Positions 54,701 through 63,216 of a stretch of 64,000 nt of DNA are shown piece after piece. The DNA is from Prunella strophiata (taxonomy: Eukaryota; Chordata; Aves; Passeriformes; Prunellidae). Made by a program: the position numbers and the translations under genes. The stretch lies in assembly GCA_036583965.1 (NCBI GenBank), contig JAZBQD010000034.1, forward strand, positions 5,107,222 to 5,171,221, given 5' to 3'. The notes beneath the pieces are model-generated. The model did no database searches. It saw only the letters and a program-made list of their open reading frames with translations, and was not told the DNA's origin. Position 1 is the first letter of the stretch, and each line of letters starts with the position of its first letter.

Positions 54701-55957
54701 TACAACTCCCAGCCTTCTGGAACAGAGCTCTCAGCGAGATCCCACGGCCCAGCAGGTACAGATATTTTTTTTTTTTTTGGGAAGTTCCAGCCTGACCGAG
54801 GTAACCTCTGCTGACCCAAATATGTTTCCCCGATTTTTTTTCCTCCCCCAGGTTTTTTGCATGTGCCCCCAGCAGCTGAAAAGCCAACCTGCAAAATAAA
54901 TTTTCTCCAAGGTCATGCACTCCTCACGATGCCTTTATTTGCCAGTTGGTGAAGTATTGAAAAAAATGAAAACTTCCTTATTGTGAGAGGAGCTAATGTC
55001 CCATTTAAATGTAATAGAGAACGAGGGGAGATGCAACTAGAAATCTAATCACTGCTTCATAGCTAAACCACGAGCTTGGCAGCTTTCTTTTGTGCCCTGA
55101 AGGTCCCAGGCACCCTCTCTTTGCAAAGACAATATATGGCACATCCAAATGCTAATCTATTCCTCTCTTTATTTCTATATTCAGCTCCCTGGCTGATTAC
55201 AGGCAGACGTGTATGTGTTCAATAGGTCCTCCTGCTTCTTTAAATAAGTTTAATAATACCCTTTTTATTTATGGGAGCCTGAAGTACAAAGGATGCAATG
55301 CAGGAGCTCTGCAAGAGCAGAAAAGAGAAGAAAAGCAAAGTAGCTGAAGATACAGCCTGGCAAGGGCTCAGTAATTCAACACTGTTGATTCTATAGAGAC
55401 CAACTGCTTTTATTATGCACAGAATCTCCGAGGGGGGAGAGAACCCCACAGCTACGAACTTGCAAAGGAAAAGAATCTGCACATCTCTTGTCTAAGTGCA
55501 GAATTGGCTAAAAAGGCAGTTTTGAAGCCAGGGCAGCCCACCGAACAATTCAGACCTCACCGCAGTTTTCTCCCGGCCACTCCGAACAACTAAGGTCTCT
55601 CCCCATTAAAAAGTTGCATTAAAAAAAACATAACGAGAAGGCGAAATGAACCAGAAAGCCCCTCCAGGGTCTGGGTGCGAGGGCTGGGAAGCGCCGCTCC
55701 AGCTGCGGGCTCAGCATCCCCGGCAACGAGCGGATGGAAAAATGCCTGAAACGCCCGGCTTCTCTGGGACTGCCGACACGCTCGGCTTCTCCCGGGATTG
55801 CCGACACGCTCGGCTTCTCCCGGGGAGCCTCGGCCGGCGGGGGAGGGCGGCAGAGCCGCCGCCGCTCGCCCGCAGCATCCCCGGGCAGGACGCGCCCCCC
55901 GCCCGCAGCCCGCGCCCCGCCGGTACCTGCCAGCGTCTTGTGCACCGTGTTGCCCAT
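24470..55957 (-). CDS. NEURL1B: Neuralized E3 ubiquitin ligase 1B, complete, five coding exons
   Basis: RING-type E3 ligase. The family ubiquitinates Notch ligands (Delta/Jagged) at the plasma membrane, promotes their endocytosis and so modulates Notch signalling. Coding exons in transcript order: 55957-55927, 30564-30004, 27312-26605, 25708-25583 and 24714-24470. All junctions are GT-AG and in phase, giving 556 codons and a stop, against about 555 in human. Domains: N-terminus [13 protein letters not shown]1 about residues 45-198 ([14 protein letters not shown] to [12 protein letters not shown]); NHR2 about 270-433; Ser-rich linker; C3HC4 RING at C504, C507, C519, H521, C525, C528, C540 and C543; C-terminal [18 protein letters not shown] and the RING sequence fit NEURL1B rather than NEURL1. 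Gly2 could be N-myristoylated, but residue 6 is His, so this is weak. The gene is convergent with SH3PXD2B. Confidence 0.96.
24905..25372 (-). mobile_element. CR1 LINE 3' region in NEURL1B intron 4
   Basis: The plus strand reads as reverse-complement CR1: AGGGATGGTGATTCCACC, then TCCTTTTCTCCAAGGCTGAG, AATATCTTTCTTGTCACTGA, CCAGAACTGGACCCAAGATT, and CTGCTCCTGCTGGCCACACT. About 470 bp, lacking the terminal tail repeats. Confidence 0.88.
25376..25530. repeat. 49-bp tandem triplication in NEURL1B intron 4
   Basis: Three near-identical 49-bp copies starting at 25,376, 25,425 and 25,474, each with CTTCTTCAGGCCATGAAAAC and CTCTGTGTTTTCTGCCCATC. They begin right where the CR1 fragment ends and lie about 50 bp from the exon 4 donor. 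Confidence 0.95.
25583..25708 (-). CDS. NEURL1B: NEURL1B exon 4, serine-rich linker
   Basis: This 126-nt exon lies between TGTTCCCAG and GTAAGGAC. It encodes [20 protein letters not shown] followed by [20 protein letters not shown]. The acidic-serine DSDSDM and the poly-Ser run are likely disordered and phosphorylatable (inference). A remembered human equivalent is [23 protein letters not shown]. Confidence 0.94.
25709..26604 (-). other. NEURL1B intron 3
   Basis: 0.9 kb containing the 65-bp duplication; otherwise unique sequence with no supported feature. Confidence 0.75.
26271..26400. repeat. 65-bp direct tandem duplication in NEURL1B intron 3
   Basis: Two copies (starting 26,271 and 26,336) of a unit beginning GTTTATAAAGAATCCCTTCT, with a few substitutions. 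Confidence 0.93.
26605..27312 (-). CDS. NEURL1B: NEURL1B exon 3, NHR2 domain
   Basis: This 708-nt exon lies between TTCTCTCACAG and GTAAGTGC. It encodes residues 198-433. It begins [20 protein letters not shown], with a short internal TARLS repeat; mammals have a similar, less perfect repeat here. NHR2 follows with [69 protein letters not shown] and [20 protein letters not shown]. Confidence 0.95.
27313..30003 (-). other. NEURL1B intron 2
   Basis: 2.7 kb intron. Apart from the CR1 fragment at 28,413-28,562 it is unique sequence with no recognisable gene or RNA. Confidence 0.75.
28413..28562 (+). mobile_element. CR1 LINE 3' fragment
   Basis: Sense-orientation CR1 3' end: GGCAGTGCCCAAGGCCAGGT, GGAAGGTGTCCCTGCCCATG, GATCCCTTCCAGCCCAAACC, ending in ATTCTGTGACTTGTGATG. 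Antisense to NEURL1B. Confidence 0.85.
30004..30564 (-). CDS. NEURL1B: NEURL1B exon 2, NHR1 domain
   Basis: This 561-nt exon lies between the acceptor CTTTGGCAG and the donor GTGAGTGT. It encodes residues 11-197: a variable leader ([20 protein letters not shown]), then the whole NHR1 fold with [57 protein letters not shown] and [15 protein letters not shown]1 is the main ligand-binding domain in Neuralized proteins. Codon use is strongly GC-biased in the first half. A minisatellite starts only about 100 bp upstream of the acceptor in transcript terms. Confidence 0.95.
30662..31462. repeat. AATCACACAG/AATCACACACAG minisatellite, NEURL1B intron 1
   Basis: About 70 units of 10-12 bp, AATCACACAG and AATCACACACAG. 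A recognisable higher-order segment (ACACAGGATCACACACAG followed by AATCTCACAATCACAGACAG) recurs at about 30,687, 30,985 and 31,154. On the minus strand the unit reads CTGTGTGATT, close to the ATTCTATG-type tail of CR1. The array joins a minus-strand CR1 directly. Confidence 0.95.
31463..31862 (-). mobile_element. CR1 LINE 3' region in NEURL1B intron 1
   Basis: Plus-strand sequence is reverse-complement CR1: AATCAATGGGTTGGAAGAGA, CATCATTGAGTCCAACCCAG, CCAGGGATGGTGACTCCACC, GTGAAAAACTTCTTCCTAAT and TCCTTTTCTCCAGGCTGAGC. Its 3' terminus abuts the minisatellite. Confidence 0.92.
32405..32560 (-). mobile_element. MIR-like ancient SINE fragment
   Basis: Plus-strand AAAGCACTTTATAAATGATG and CCATCCTCATTTTACAGATG resemble reverse-complement MIR core. 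Strongly diverged. Confidence 0.45.
35955..36055. repeat. 20-bp tandem repeat, about 4 copies
   Basis: Units of GGCTGAAAGGTTCAGAGAAA with single-base variants. Confidence 0.88.
36418..36908 (-). mobile_element. Solo LTR-like element, NEURL1B intron 1
   Basis: About 490 bp that on the minus strand begins TGCCTCAGG and ends CTCTAGCTCA. It has a TATA-like TTTTATATTTTT near the start and AATAAATCCCTGCTTTATTC near the end, the layout of an LTR with promoter and poly(A) signal. Segments such as GCCCACATTGTTTGTGGATG and CATTTGTCCTTGGTCCCC resemble songbird ERV LTRs that I remember. No coding sequence is attached. Confidence 0.55.
36523..36616. repeat. 32-bp tandem triplication inside the LTR-like element
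   Basis: Three copies starting at 36,523, 36,555 and 36,587, each with CCCAAGATGAACC and AAAATGGGCACAAAATG. Confidence 0.95.
36909..38163 (-). other. NEURL1B intron 1 segment
   Basis: 1.25 kb AT-richer unique sequence; no gene or repeat recognised. Confidence 0.6.
38164..39343. repeat. Perfect (TATAA)n pentanucleotide microsatellite, about 236 copies
   Basis: About 1,180 bp of uninterrupted TATAA repeats with no substitution that I can find. It creates a 470-codon Ile/Leu/Tyr open frame on the minus strand that is not a gene. It lies in NEURL1B intron 1. Confidence 0.99.
39345..39490. repeat. (AGAAT)n pentanucleotide microsatellite, about 29 copies
   Basis: Directly continues from the TATAA array. 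One unit is AGAAC (about 39,430). The minus strand reads ATTCT. Confidence 0.98.
39491..42039 (-). other. NEURL1B intron 1 segment
   Basis: Unique sequence. The stretch 39,890-40,260 has more CpGs than its surroundings and no repeat similarity; it may be a conserved non-coding element. An open frame over it on the minus strand has no recognised domain. Confidence 0.5.
42040..42125 (+). mobile_element. CR1 LINE 3'-terminal fragment
   Basis: GGTGTCCCTTCCATGGCAGT, GATCTTTAAGCCTCTTCCAA and CCCAAACCATTCTGGGATTC give the CR1 3' end in sense orientation. Confidence 0.8.
42126..44635 (-). other. NEURL1B intron 1 segment
   Basis: AT-rich unique sequence with several A-rich runs (43,125-43,195). No supported gene or repeat family. 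Confidence 0.6.
44636..45020 (-). mobile_element. CR1 LINE 3' region in NEURL1B intron 1
   Basis: Reverse-complement CR1: AATCCCAGAATCATTTTGGT at the 3' tail, ACCTCCAGGGATGGGGATCC, CTTTTCTCCAGGCTGAGCCC, and TCAGCCTCTCCTGGGGCTCC. Confidence 0.88.
45302..45690. repeat. 27-bp minisatellite in NEURL1B intron 1, about 14 copies
   Basis: Units built from AATGCAGGAATGGGCACAG and AAAGGGGA (27 bp), alternating with 26- and 29-bp variants containing GAACATGGGCAC. Confidence 0.95.
45691..51690 (-). other. NEURL1B intron 1 segment with candidate conserved non-coding blocks
   Basis: Unique DNA. 46,430-47,040 is AT-rich with many TAAT/ATTA homeodomain-type words and no repeats. 47,350-47,400 resembles a short reverse CR1 scrap. 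A 30-bp A run lies at 49,285-49,315. 50,780-50,870 contains an octamer ATTTGCAT (50,782-50,789) and an AP-1-like TGAGTCA (50,858-50,864). Regulatory roles are inference. Confidence 0.45.
51690..51795 (-). mobile_element. MIR-like ancient SINE fragment
   Basis: Plus-strand TTGCTCAAAGGTCACACAGG followed by GAGTCATCAAAATCAGTGAC corresponds to reverse-complement MIR (GTGTGACCTTGGGCAAG region). Confidence 0.5.
51796..55926 (-). other. 5' part of NEURL1B intron 1
   Basis: Unique sequence next to the promoter. 53,230-54,560 and 54,940-55,560 carry no recognised repeats and look like candidate regulatory DNA. 55,650-55,926 is CpG-island sequence with a short tandem (GCCGACACGCTCGGCTTCTC, about 2.5 copies at 55,757-55,821). 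Confidence 0.5.
55927..55957 (-). CDS. NEURL1B: NEURL1B exon 1 (coding part)
   Basis: The ATG at 55,957 has G at -3 and G at +4, a good Kozak context. It encodes [10 protein letters not shown] plus one base, then the donor GTACCG. Human NEURL1B, as remembered, begins MGNTVHRTLP. The exon sits inside a CpG-rich block. The split codon joins to exon 2 as Asp. Only 31 coding nt, so it depends on homology for recognition. Confidence 0.92.
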
Positions 55958-56100
55958 CGCTCGCTCGCTCGGCGGCGCGGCGGAGCCCGGGGCCGCCCGG
56001 AGCTCCGCAGGGCCATGGACAGCGCCCGCCTCCCGCCGCCGCTCCGCGCCCGCCCCCGGCCCGCCCCGCGGAGCCGCCCCGCCCGGGCCGGGGTGTGCTG
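55958..56100 (-). promoter_or_regulatory. NEURL1B 5'UTR and CpG-island promoter
   Basis: The sequence just upstream of the NEURL1B ATG is GC-rich and CpG-dense, with no TATA box. GC boxes (CCGCCC on the plus strand) cluster at about 56,048-56,090. This is a typical housekeeping or developmental CpG-island promoter. The CpG-rich block continues into intron 1 down to about 55,650. The transcription start is not defined by sequence alone. Confidence 0.6.
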
Positions 56101-57080
56101 CGCTGCCCCCAGCCCTGCCCCTGCCCTTCTCCGGGGTGTGCTGCGCTGCCCCCAGCCCTGCCCCTGCCGCTCTGCCCCCAGCCCTGCCCCTGCCCTCCTC
56201 CGGGATCTGCCCCCAGCCCTGCCCCTGCCCTTCTCCGGGATCTGCCCCCAGCCCTGCCCCTGCCCTTCTCCGGGGTGTGCTGCGCTGCCCCCAGCCCTGC
56301 CCCTGCCCTTCTCCGGGATCTGCCCCCAGCCCTGCCCCTGCCCTTCTCCGGGATCTGCCCCCAGCCCTGCCCCTGCCCTTCTCCGGGATCTGCCCCCAGC
56401 CCTGCCCCTGCCCTTCTCCGGGATCTGCCCCCAGCCCTGCCCCTGCCGCTCTGCCCCCAGCCCTGCCCCTGCCCTTCTCCGGGATCTGCCCCCAGCCCTG
56501 CCCCTGCCCTTCTCCGGGATCTGCCCCCAGCCCTGCCCCTGCCGCTCTGCCCCCAGCCCTGCCCCTGCCCTTCTCCGGATCTGCCCCCAGCCCTGCCCCT
56601 GCCGCTCTGCCCCCAGCCCTGCCCCTGCCCTTCTCCGGGATCTGCCCCCAGCCCTGCCCCTGCCCTTCTCCGGGATCTGCCCCCAGCCCTGCCCCTGCCG
56701 CTCTGCCCCCAGCCCTGCCCCTGCCCTTCTCCGGGATCTGCCCCCAGCCCTGCCCCTGCCCTTCTCCGGGATCTGCCCCCAGCCCTGCCCCTGCCCTTCT
56801 CCGGGATCTGCCCCCAGCCCTGCCCCTGCCGCTCTGCCCCCAGCCCTGCCCCTGCCCTTCTCCGGGATCTGCCCCCAGCCCTGCCCCTGCCGCTCTGCCC
56901 CCAGCCCTGCCCCTGCCCTTCTCCGGGATCTGCCCCCAGCCCTGCCCCTGCCGCTCTGCCCCCAGCCCTGCCCCTGCCGCTCTGCCCCCAGCCCTGCCCC
57001 TGCCCTTCTCCGGGATCTGCCCCCAGCCCTGCCCCTGCCCTTCTCCGGGATCTGCCCCCAGCCCTGCCCCTGCCGCTCTG
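56093..57080. repeat. GC-rich minisatellite upstream of NEURL1B, about 30 copies
   Basis: Roughly 30 copies of a core (CCCCAGCCCTGCCCCTGCC) are arranged in two interleaved unit types: about 35 bp with a CTTCTCCGGGAT tail and about 26 bp with a GCTCTG tail. A degenerate extension reaches about 57,300. The minus strand carries G tracts (GGGG, GGG, GGGGG) within each unit. It explains the very long open frames seen in several frames here, which are not genes. Confidence 0.95.
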
Positions 57081-57565
57081 CCCCTCCCTGCGGTTTGTCC
57101 CTCCGGGATGTGCGGCTCTGCCCCTATCCCTGTCCCTGCCCCTCTCCGGGATGTGCTGCCCTGTCCCTGTCCCTGTCACTGTCCCTGTTCCGGTGCCTCT
57201 CCAGGATGTGCCACTCTGCTCCCATCCCTGTCCTGGTGTCCCTCCGGGATGTGCCGCTCTCCTTCCTAGCCCTGTCCCTCTCCGGATGTGCCATTCTGCC
57301 CCGCTCCCTGCCCCTGTCCCGGTGCCACTCCGGGGTTGTGCCACTGGCACCTGTCGGAGGAGCAGCCAGCGGGGATTTGGGCAAACGCGGGCCTAGCTCT
57401 CCCGCGGAGGCCCCAGAGAGACGTTTTGCCTCTCCCTCCTAGGGAAAAAAAAAAAAAAATCCTCTTTCTCCCGTAGCACAACCACACCTGTCCATCAGCA
57501 ACACCTTCCCGAAGGGCACCAGCTACCCTGGGAGCCGATAAACCTGAGCTCTCTCCCTCCCAGTG

Positions 57566-57665
57566 CCATTTCCTTGCGGGTGACCTTGGATAAGCCACTT
57601 TGCATCTCGGTGACACGGCTTCCCCCCCTGGGAACCGAGGGAATTAGCAGCAGTGTTGTGTCGGC
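57566..57665 (+). mobile_element. MIR-like ancient SINE fragment
   Basis: GGGTGACCTTGGATAAGCCA followed by CTTTGCATCTCGGTGACACG matches the sense MIR core pattern (GTGACCTTGGGCAAGT, then cytosine-rich and CATCTGTAAAATGGG-like segments), diverged. Confidence 0.45.
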
Positions 57666-59164
57666 TAAGGCGTGATTAGTTTGAAGCACGGTGGTGCCGC
57701 GGTGACGAAGGACACCTCAGCCCACAGCCGACAGCTCAGCCCCGACAATATCGGCTCCACAGCTTCCCTCCTTCGCATCTCAGACAGAAAAACGCGTTTG
57801 GAGCCCCACCGGAGGAGAGCAAGGCTCCCTGCCCTCCCTCCTCCTGGCCACATTGTGCTCCCCGAGGGATGCTGACAAGTGAGGGTGCCAAGCCTCCCCT
57901 CCCTGAGGCAGCTTGCAGAGTTTTAAGACTTTAGAATTGGGAGCCTCAGAGCTCCAAAAAGCTCTGCAACCAGCACCTTGGGCTGATGGCACAGTGTTGG
58001 GGAAAAGTGTCCCCTCAGCAGGAGCCACCTCTCTGGACTATCACATAACCTGGGACACAAAAGGAGAAGTGGGAAGAGGGGGAGAGCCAAGGAATAGTGG
58101 CTCAATAGCCTGACAGAGATCAGCCTCTGATCTATTATAGAGAAGCTAAAATAACAAGCCTTTAATCCCTAGATCATGTTGAACAGGTCAAGTGTGGCTC
58201 GGGAGATGAGAGAGGACAGAAAAACCTAATTCCCAGCATTTTTTCGCTATCATACGGATTTGTTAAAAATGGGATTATTGAGTGAGACACCAGCAGCTGT
58301 TCTTAAAAGCGCCTGCACCCATCTGCTGTCTCCTTAGGTTAGCACATGTCTCCCCCTGCCCTTGCTGCAGGAGCACAGGGCTCCTCTTTGGGGACAAGGG
58401 GAGGGTGACAATGTCACCCTCTTGACACAGAGGGGAAAGTCCTTGTGTCACCAGACAGCGGGGAACGGGAGGCTGGGCTAATCGCGGCCGCTTTCCCTCA
58501 GCAGGGAGTGGCAGTTGTTATTTTAGGGCTTAAATTCGCCTTCAAAAGGCGGCGGCAGCAGCCGGTTCCGCACAGCCGGGGGCTGCTCATGTGCGTGCCA
58601 TGTGCGGGCTGGGTGCCACCTCCCGGCCTGGCCCTGTCCCTCCTGCCACACCAAGGGTGTCCCAGCCCTTCCTCCTGCCCAAAACGAGGTAAAAATAGAA
58701 GACAATAAAATGGAAATGCACATCCTCGGGACACGGAGGAACGCAAGCGGCGCTCCCGCTCTTGGCGTTGTAAAAATTGGGAGTTTGTTAAAAAACAGCA
58801 CTCCTGGGAAATGGCTCAGCCAGGAGGATTTGCACTCTCCCTAGAAAGAGTAAAAGAGAGCCAGGAGTGGACACTGAGCAGGGCCTGAGCAGCACTGCAA
58901 AGTCAGCCTGGAGAAAAGCAGAAACTGCCCCCACCAAGGCTCCGCAGACAGAAGCTCATTAGCATTTTAAGATTCTTTCTGCTCCAGCAAGTTTTGATAA
59001 CTCTTGATCAAAACACACTTCAGCAATTTCCTCTGTGTGCCTGTGAAGAAATCCCCTTTCCCTGTCTCCCCTCCTGGCCTGACCTGCACACACAGCTGTC
59101 ATTTGCTTTGCTACCCATAAATATAAAACTGTAATCTCACCTAAGCTCCTTCCCAGCAATTTTC

Positions 59165-59300
59165 ACCACTAGACCTCAAACCGTTTTGCAGACAAGGTGA
59201 GTGACATTATCCTTATTTCATAAGGGATGAAACCAAGCCACAGAGAACCCAGGAGATTTGTACAAGGTCACAGCTTGGCCATGGGCAAACTTGGGAGCAG
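59165..59300 (-). mobile_element. MIR-like ancient SINE fragment
   Basis: Plus-strand ATTATCCTTATTTCATAAGG, GATGAAACCAAGCCACAGAG and TACAAGGTCACAGCTTGG follow reverse-complement MIR order (TTATCCCCATTTTACAGATG, AAACTGAGGCACAGAG, CCAAGGTCACACAGC). Confidence 0.6.
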
Positions 59301-62300
59301 AGCTCTGGAGCAGCCACAAAACTGAGCTGGATCCAGCTTGCAGGACTGGGCACTTTTAGCTGCACATATTTTAGTTGCTGCTCTCTCTGCATTTCCTATT
59401 GCTCCCCATAACAAATTCATCTTAGTGGGATCAATGGAGTATGATCAGGATAATATTATGCAAAGGAAAAACTCTTTGGAAGGCTTTCTGTATCCCACTG
59501 ATGTCAGACAGCTGCTTCCCAGCTCACTGTAATCACTTCTAAATCTCACTGTGCAGGGGTGTGTGCCCAGGCCTTTCAAAATGGACCAAAAAAAAAAAAA
59601 AAAAGGAAAAGAGAGACAGATTTCTTCCTGAATCAAAAATATGATGAATTCCACTTGAGGTTTGTTGCAGACAAGGATCTGACACAAACCCTCCTCTAAG
59701 CACCCACACAGGCCAGGCCTCTCAGAGAGGGAAATATTAGCAGGCATATAAACACATTTGTAGAAATGTAATGTTCCCAGAGATGCAAACAGCTTACAAG
59801 GAACAGCTAAATTTCCACTGATTGTTACCAGCCCGACGAGGAACTCTTCCTACGGCATCAGATGGGTTGCATTGTCTTCGTAAATCCCCCGGGGGCTCGA
59901 GTTTTGGGGGCTGAAAGGCGCTGGGAGCTGTAAGGTATCACTGGGAGCAGCTGCCATTCGTGTCTCTAGCAGATGGCAGTAAATAATGACAGACTCGGCT
60001 CTTGCAGCAACAGCGAGATAAACCCCTGAGAAATCCGTCTGTCTGTGGGGCAGGGAGCCCTCCTGCCCCCGAGGGGAGTCTCCTGCCACCCCAAATCCCA
60101 GCTCGGGTGGGGTCACCTGCCCTGGCCGGCAGAGCCCCTGCTCCCACTGCCTCCAGCAAACACCATTTCAGCTCCTCCACTCCAAACTGGCCAGCTCAGT
60201 CTCATTCACAGAGAAATCCTGGGCACCTCCCAGAGTTATTTTCTTTCCCAAAGACCAGATTCCTGCTTGCAGAGCTGTGCCCAGCCCTGCTGCACAGCCT
60301 GGGCACTGCCAGAACTCTCTCCTATTTCACACCCTGCACCCTCAGCTCTGGATTCTTTCCTTTCTCTCTGACTAAATCTGAGGAGATGCTCAGAGCATCC
60401 ATTTCTCTTCCAGCTCCATCTGCCTGCAGCTCTGAGGCTGCCCAAACTGCCTTCCCTTCCATCACACCTCACCTTGAAAACTCCCTTTCCTTCCCCTGCT
60501 TAGCAGGAGCTCCCTGGGAATTCTCAGATGGAAAATGCCCTAAAAAAGACACGAGGGGACTGTCCCAGCCTAAAATTCCCTTCCAGCTTGTAAACACCAC
60601 CATGTCCAAGAGAGTGCAGTTCCTCTGAATGCACATCAGTGACATTCAACACATTTTCTTCAACAGGTGCTTGTCCAGCATGGAAACAATTCCTTGCTCC
60701 TGACACCAGTTCATTTCCCTGGCTGTGCTGGGTGGTTTTATGAGCTTCCCCCTCGAGCTCCTGCCAGCACCTTGTGCTTCCTTTCCTCCTCCCTCTGGCT
60801 GAAGGGACAGGCCAGGAGAGAGCAGATTTGCCTGATAAAAGCAAATGGAACTCGTCTCACAACTTCCCAGCCTCCGCATCTTGCCTATGGAAGGAGAGTA
60901 CTAATAAGCCTCTCTCCTACTTGGAGATGAGTGGAAAAAAAAAAGAAAAAAAGAAAAAGCTGTTCCCTGAATTCCCATCACACACACTTAAAGAGGTATT
61001 TGTTTAGGAGGGATGCATGTGCAGAGCATCCTCCAGCACCACACAAAGCCCTCCTGCCACCCACGCCTCCCGACTGCTGACAGCAATTCCTCCCCTCCCC
61101 TGCTCCCAGCACCAGCACAGGATGCTCAGGGTCTCCACAGGTCACACTCACAAACTGGTTCTGACCCTTTTTTTCCCCTCTAAGAAATGAAGGGAAGCAG
61201 CAGCTTCCAGCACAACAGTAGGAAAATCTTGCAAAGAGCTTCTTGAACTGGCCTTGACTACGCAGGGACTGAAGCTGTTTCCTGATCCTTGCCCTCAGAG
61301 CCTGCAGGAGATTTGGCTTATTTACCCCAAACTAGGACATTAAACCACACTTTCTGGAATATAGGGCAGAGTGCTGCTGGGCCAGAGCTGACCCACAGGA
61401 TGTGGTGCAGACAGGGAAGGGAAGGCTGCAGGGATGGATTTTGTGGTCAAACGTCCAAAGGAGCAGGGAGCACCTGCCCTGACAGGGCTCTCTGTTCTGG
61501 GTGCAGGCTGTGACGTGTGCCAGCCACACAGGGGAAGGAGAAACCACCTCTGAGGAGATGCCAGAGCAGCTCTGAGCTGAGGAACATGTGGGCATTCCTG
61601 GCAGAAAAGGATTTTGCCACGGATTCCTCAGCTGCAGGAATTAAAAGCCCAGGCAGAGAGAGGAAAAGGAAATGGTGAAACCACAGCACAGCAAAACACA
61701 GCTCAGTGCCACTCACAGCAGCCACGGCCCAAGTGGCTTTGGGAAGGATAAGGACAGTCCCCAAACAGCAGCAGAGGCTGCCAGGAAGGGCAGGAGCTGG
61801 GGTGGCAGCGAGGATGATGATGCAGGGAGGAGCAAGAGGGAGATTTGGTGACAGCATATTTCCTGGGAAAAGTGCAACTGGGCTAATTCCTCACTAATCA
61901 TGCTTTAGATAAACAAAGGTGATTTCTCTCCAGCTTCCCATGGGTGTGGGGAGGAGAGGAGAGGGGCTCCTGGCCATGGTGGACCAGGGCCATCCCTGCA
62001 GCCCAGAAGCTGCAGCCCTGCTGGAGATGCTCCCTTGCCAGCCCCAGACGAGTGCCCTTTCCTCCTGTGGGGGTGGAGGGTGGGCTGGGCCCATGGAAGG
62101 AAGAAATTCCAATTTAGAAACAAACAGAGGCAGTTCCTATTATTGTTAGTGGGATGTCAGCATCTCTGGTCCCCAGCACCACTGTCAACAAACAGGCTCA
62201 CAAATGCTCCTTCAGCATCAGCCAAAATAACATCCATGAAAGCATCTATAACTCAGCATTCACTACACACACAACAAGCTCTCCTTCTTCTTTTTAAATC

Positions 62301-62514
62301 CAGTCTTGTCCACGTAATTTTAACATAAAGGAACTGGTTGTGGGCTGTGTTACCAAATGAGTCATCATTTTATGTGACAGTGTAATATGATTTAGAGAAT
62401 TCTTGGCACACCAGTGTGGATTATGCATTATAATCTCTTAATTTGGACTCTGAGTGCTGTGTGCCAGTGCCTGGAGCGGGAGGGAAGGAGCAGGAGGGAA
62501 TTGCAGTCCAAGAT

Positions 62515-62600
62515 CTGCTCCTGCTTTGCTGAGTGACCTTCACAAATTTGGTCCCCTCCTCCTGCCCTCCTCCCTTCATCTGCAGAGCAGGAACACGCCT
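62515..62600 (+). mobile_element. MIR-like ancient SINE fragment
   Basis: TTTGCTGAGTGACCTTCACA and CCTTCATCTGCAGAGCAGGA echo the sense MIR core; weak. Confidence 0.35.
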
Positions 62601-63216
62601 GTGTCTTCAGCAGGGTCAGCTAATGCTCACCCAGGAGGGTTTAAGAACATTATGTAAAAGCAAATTATTATTTCAGTAAGGCAAGGAAAGCAGAAGGACT
62701 TTCCAGAGCAACAGGCTGATCTTGGGAAGGGCTGGACCCAGCCTCTGGGTGCTGGATTCCAATCCCAAGCTCATTGGGGATAAGGATTTTCAGATGGTGA
62801 ATAGGAATCCCTAACAGGAAACCTGGAGATTTGCAAACTGGGACTCTTGGGAAAGCGAGCATTGTTTCTGACAAATATTGATAAAATAAATAAATAAAAT
62901 GCTTGGGGAAATTTCCCTTCCCCTTCTCCTTGGGGAGGCTCCCAGTGTGCACACAGTGAGGAGCAGCCACCATGGAGGAAGTGGAAGTGCCTGAGAACCA
63001 GGAGCTGGGGACACAACAGGACACTTCAGGTTGGACTAAAACTCCAGGATCAGAGTTTGGGATCAGAGTATGCTCTGGAAATCCAAACAAACAAACCCAG
63101 AGTGCAACACCTGCAAGGGTTACCCCTGACCCCCAGGATTCCCATTCCCTGTGCTGCTGGGAAATGCAAACTGACCCATGTTTAGCCAAGGGGCACTGGG
63201 CAGGCAGGGGAGATGG

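Larger units (their letters stand above)
57300..63216. other. NEURL1B 5' flank, no gene seen
   Basis: About 6 kb upstream of NEURL1B. MIR-like fragments occur at 57,566-57,665, 59,165-59,300 and 62,515-62,600. 58,130-58,330 and 59,830-60,020 are unique, moderately CpG-containing blocks that could be enhancers (E-box CAGATGG near 59,970). Open frames here are short and lack domains. Confidence 0.6.

Noticed and set aside
55590..57442. Open frames of 511-598 codons on both strands over the NEURL1B promoter
   Set aside because: They are composed of the minisatellite units read in several frames (Pro/Ala/Leu/Cys or Gly/Arg/Ala repeats). Openness in many frames shows it is compositional.
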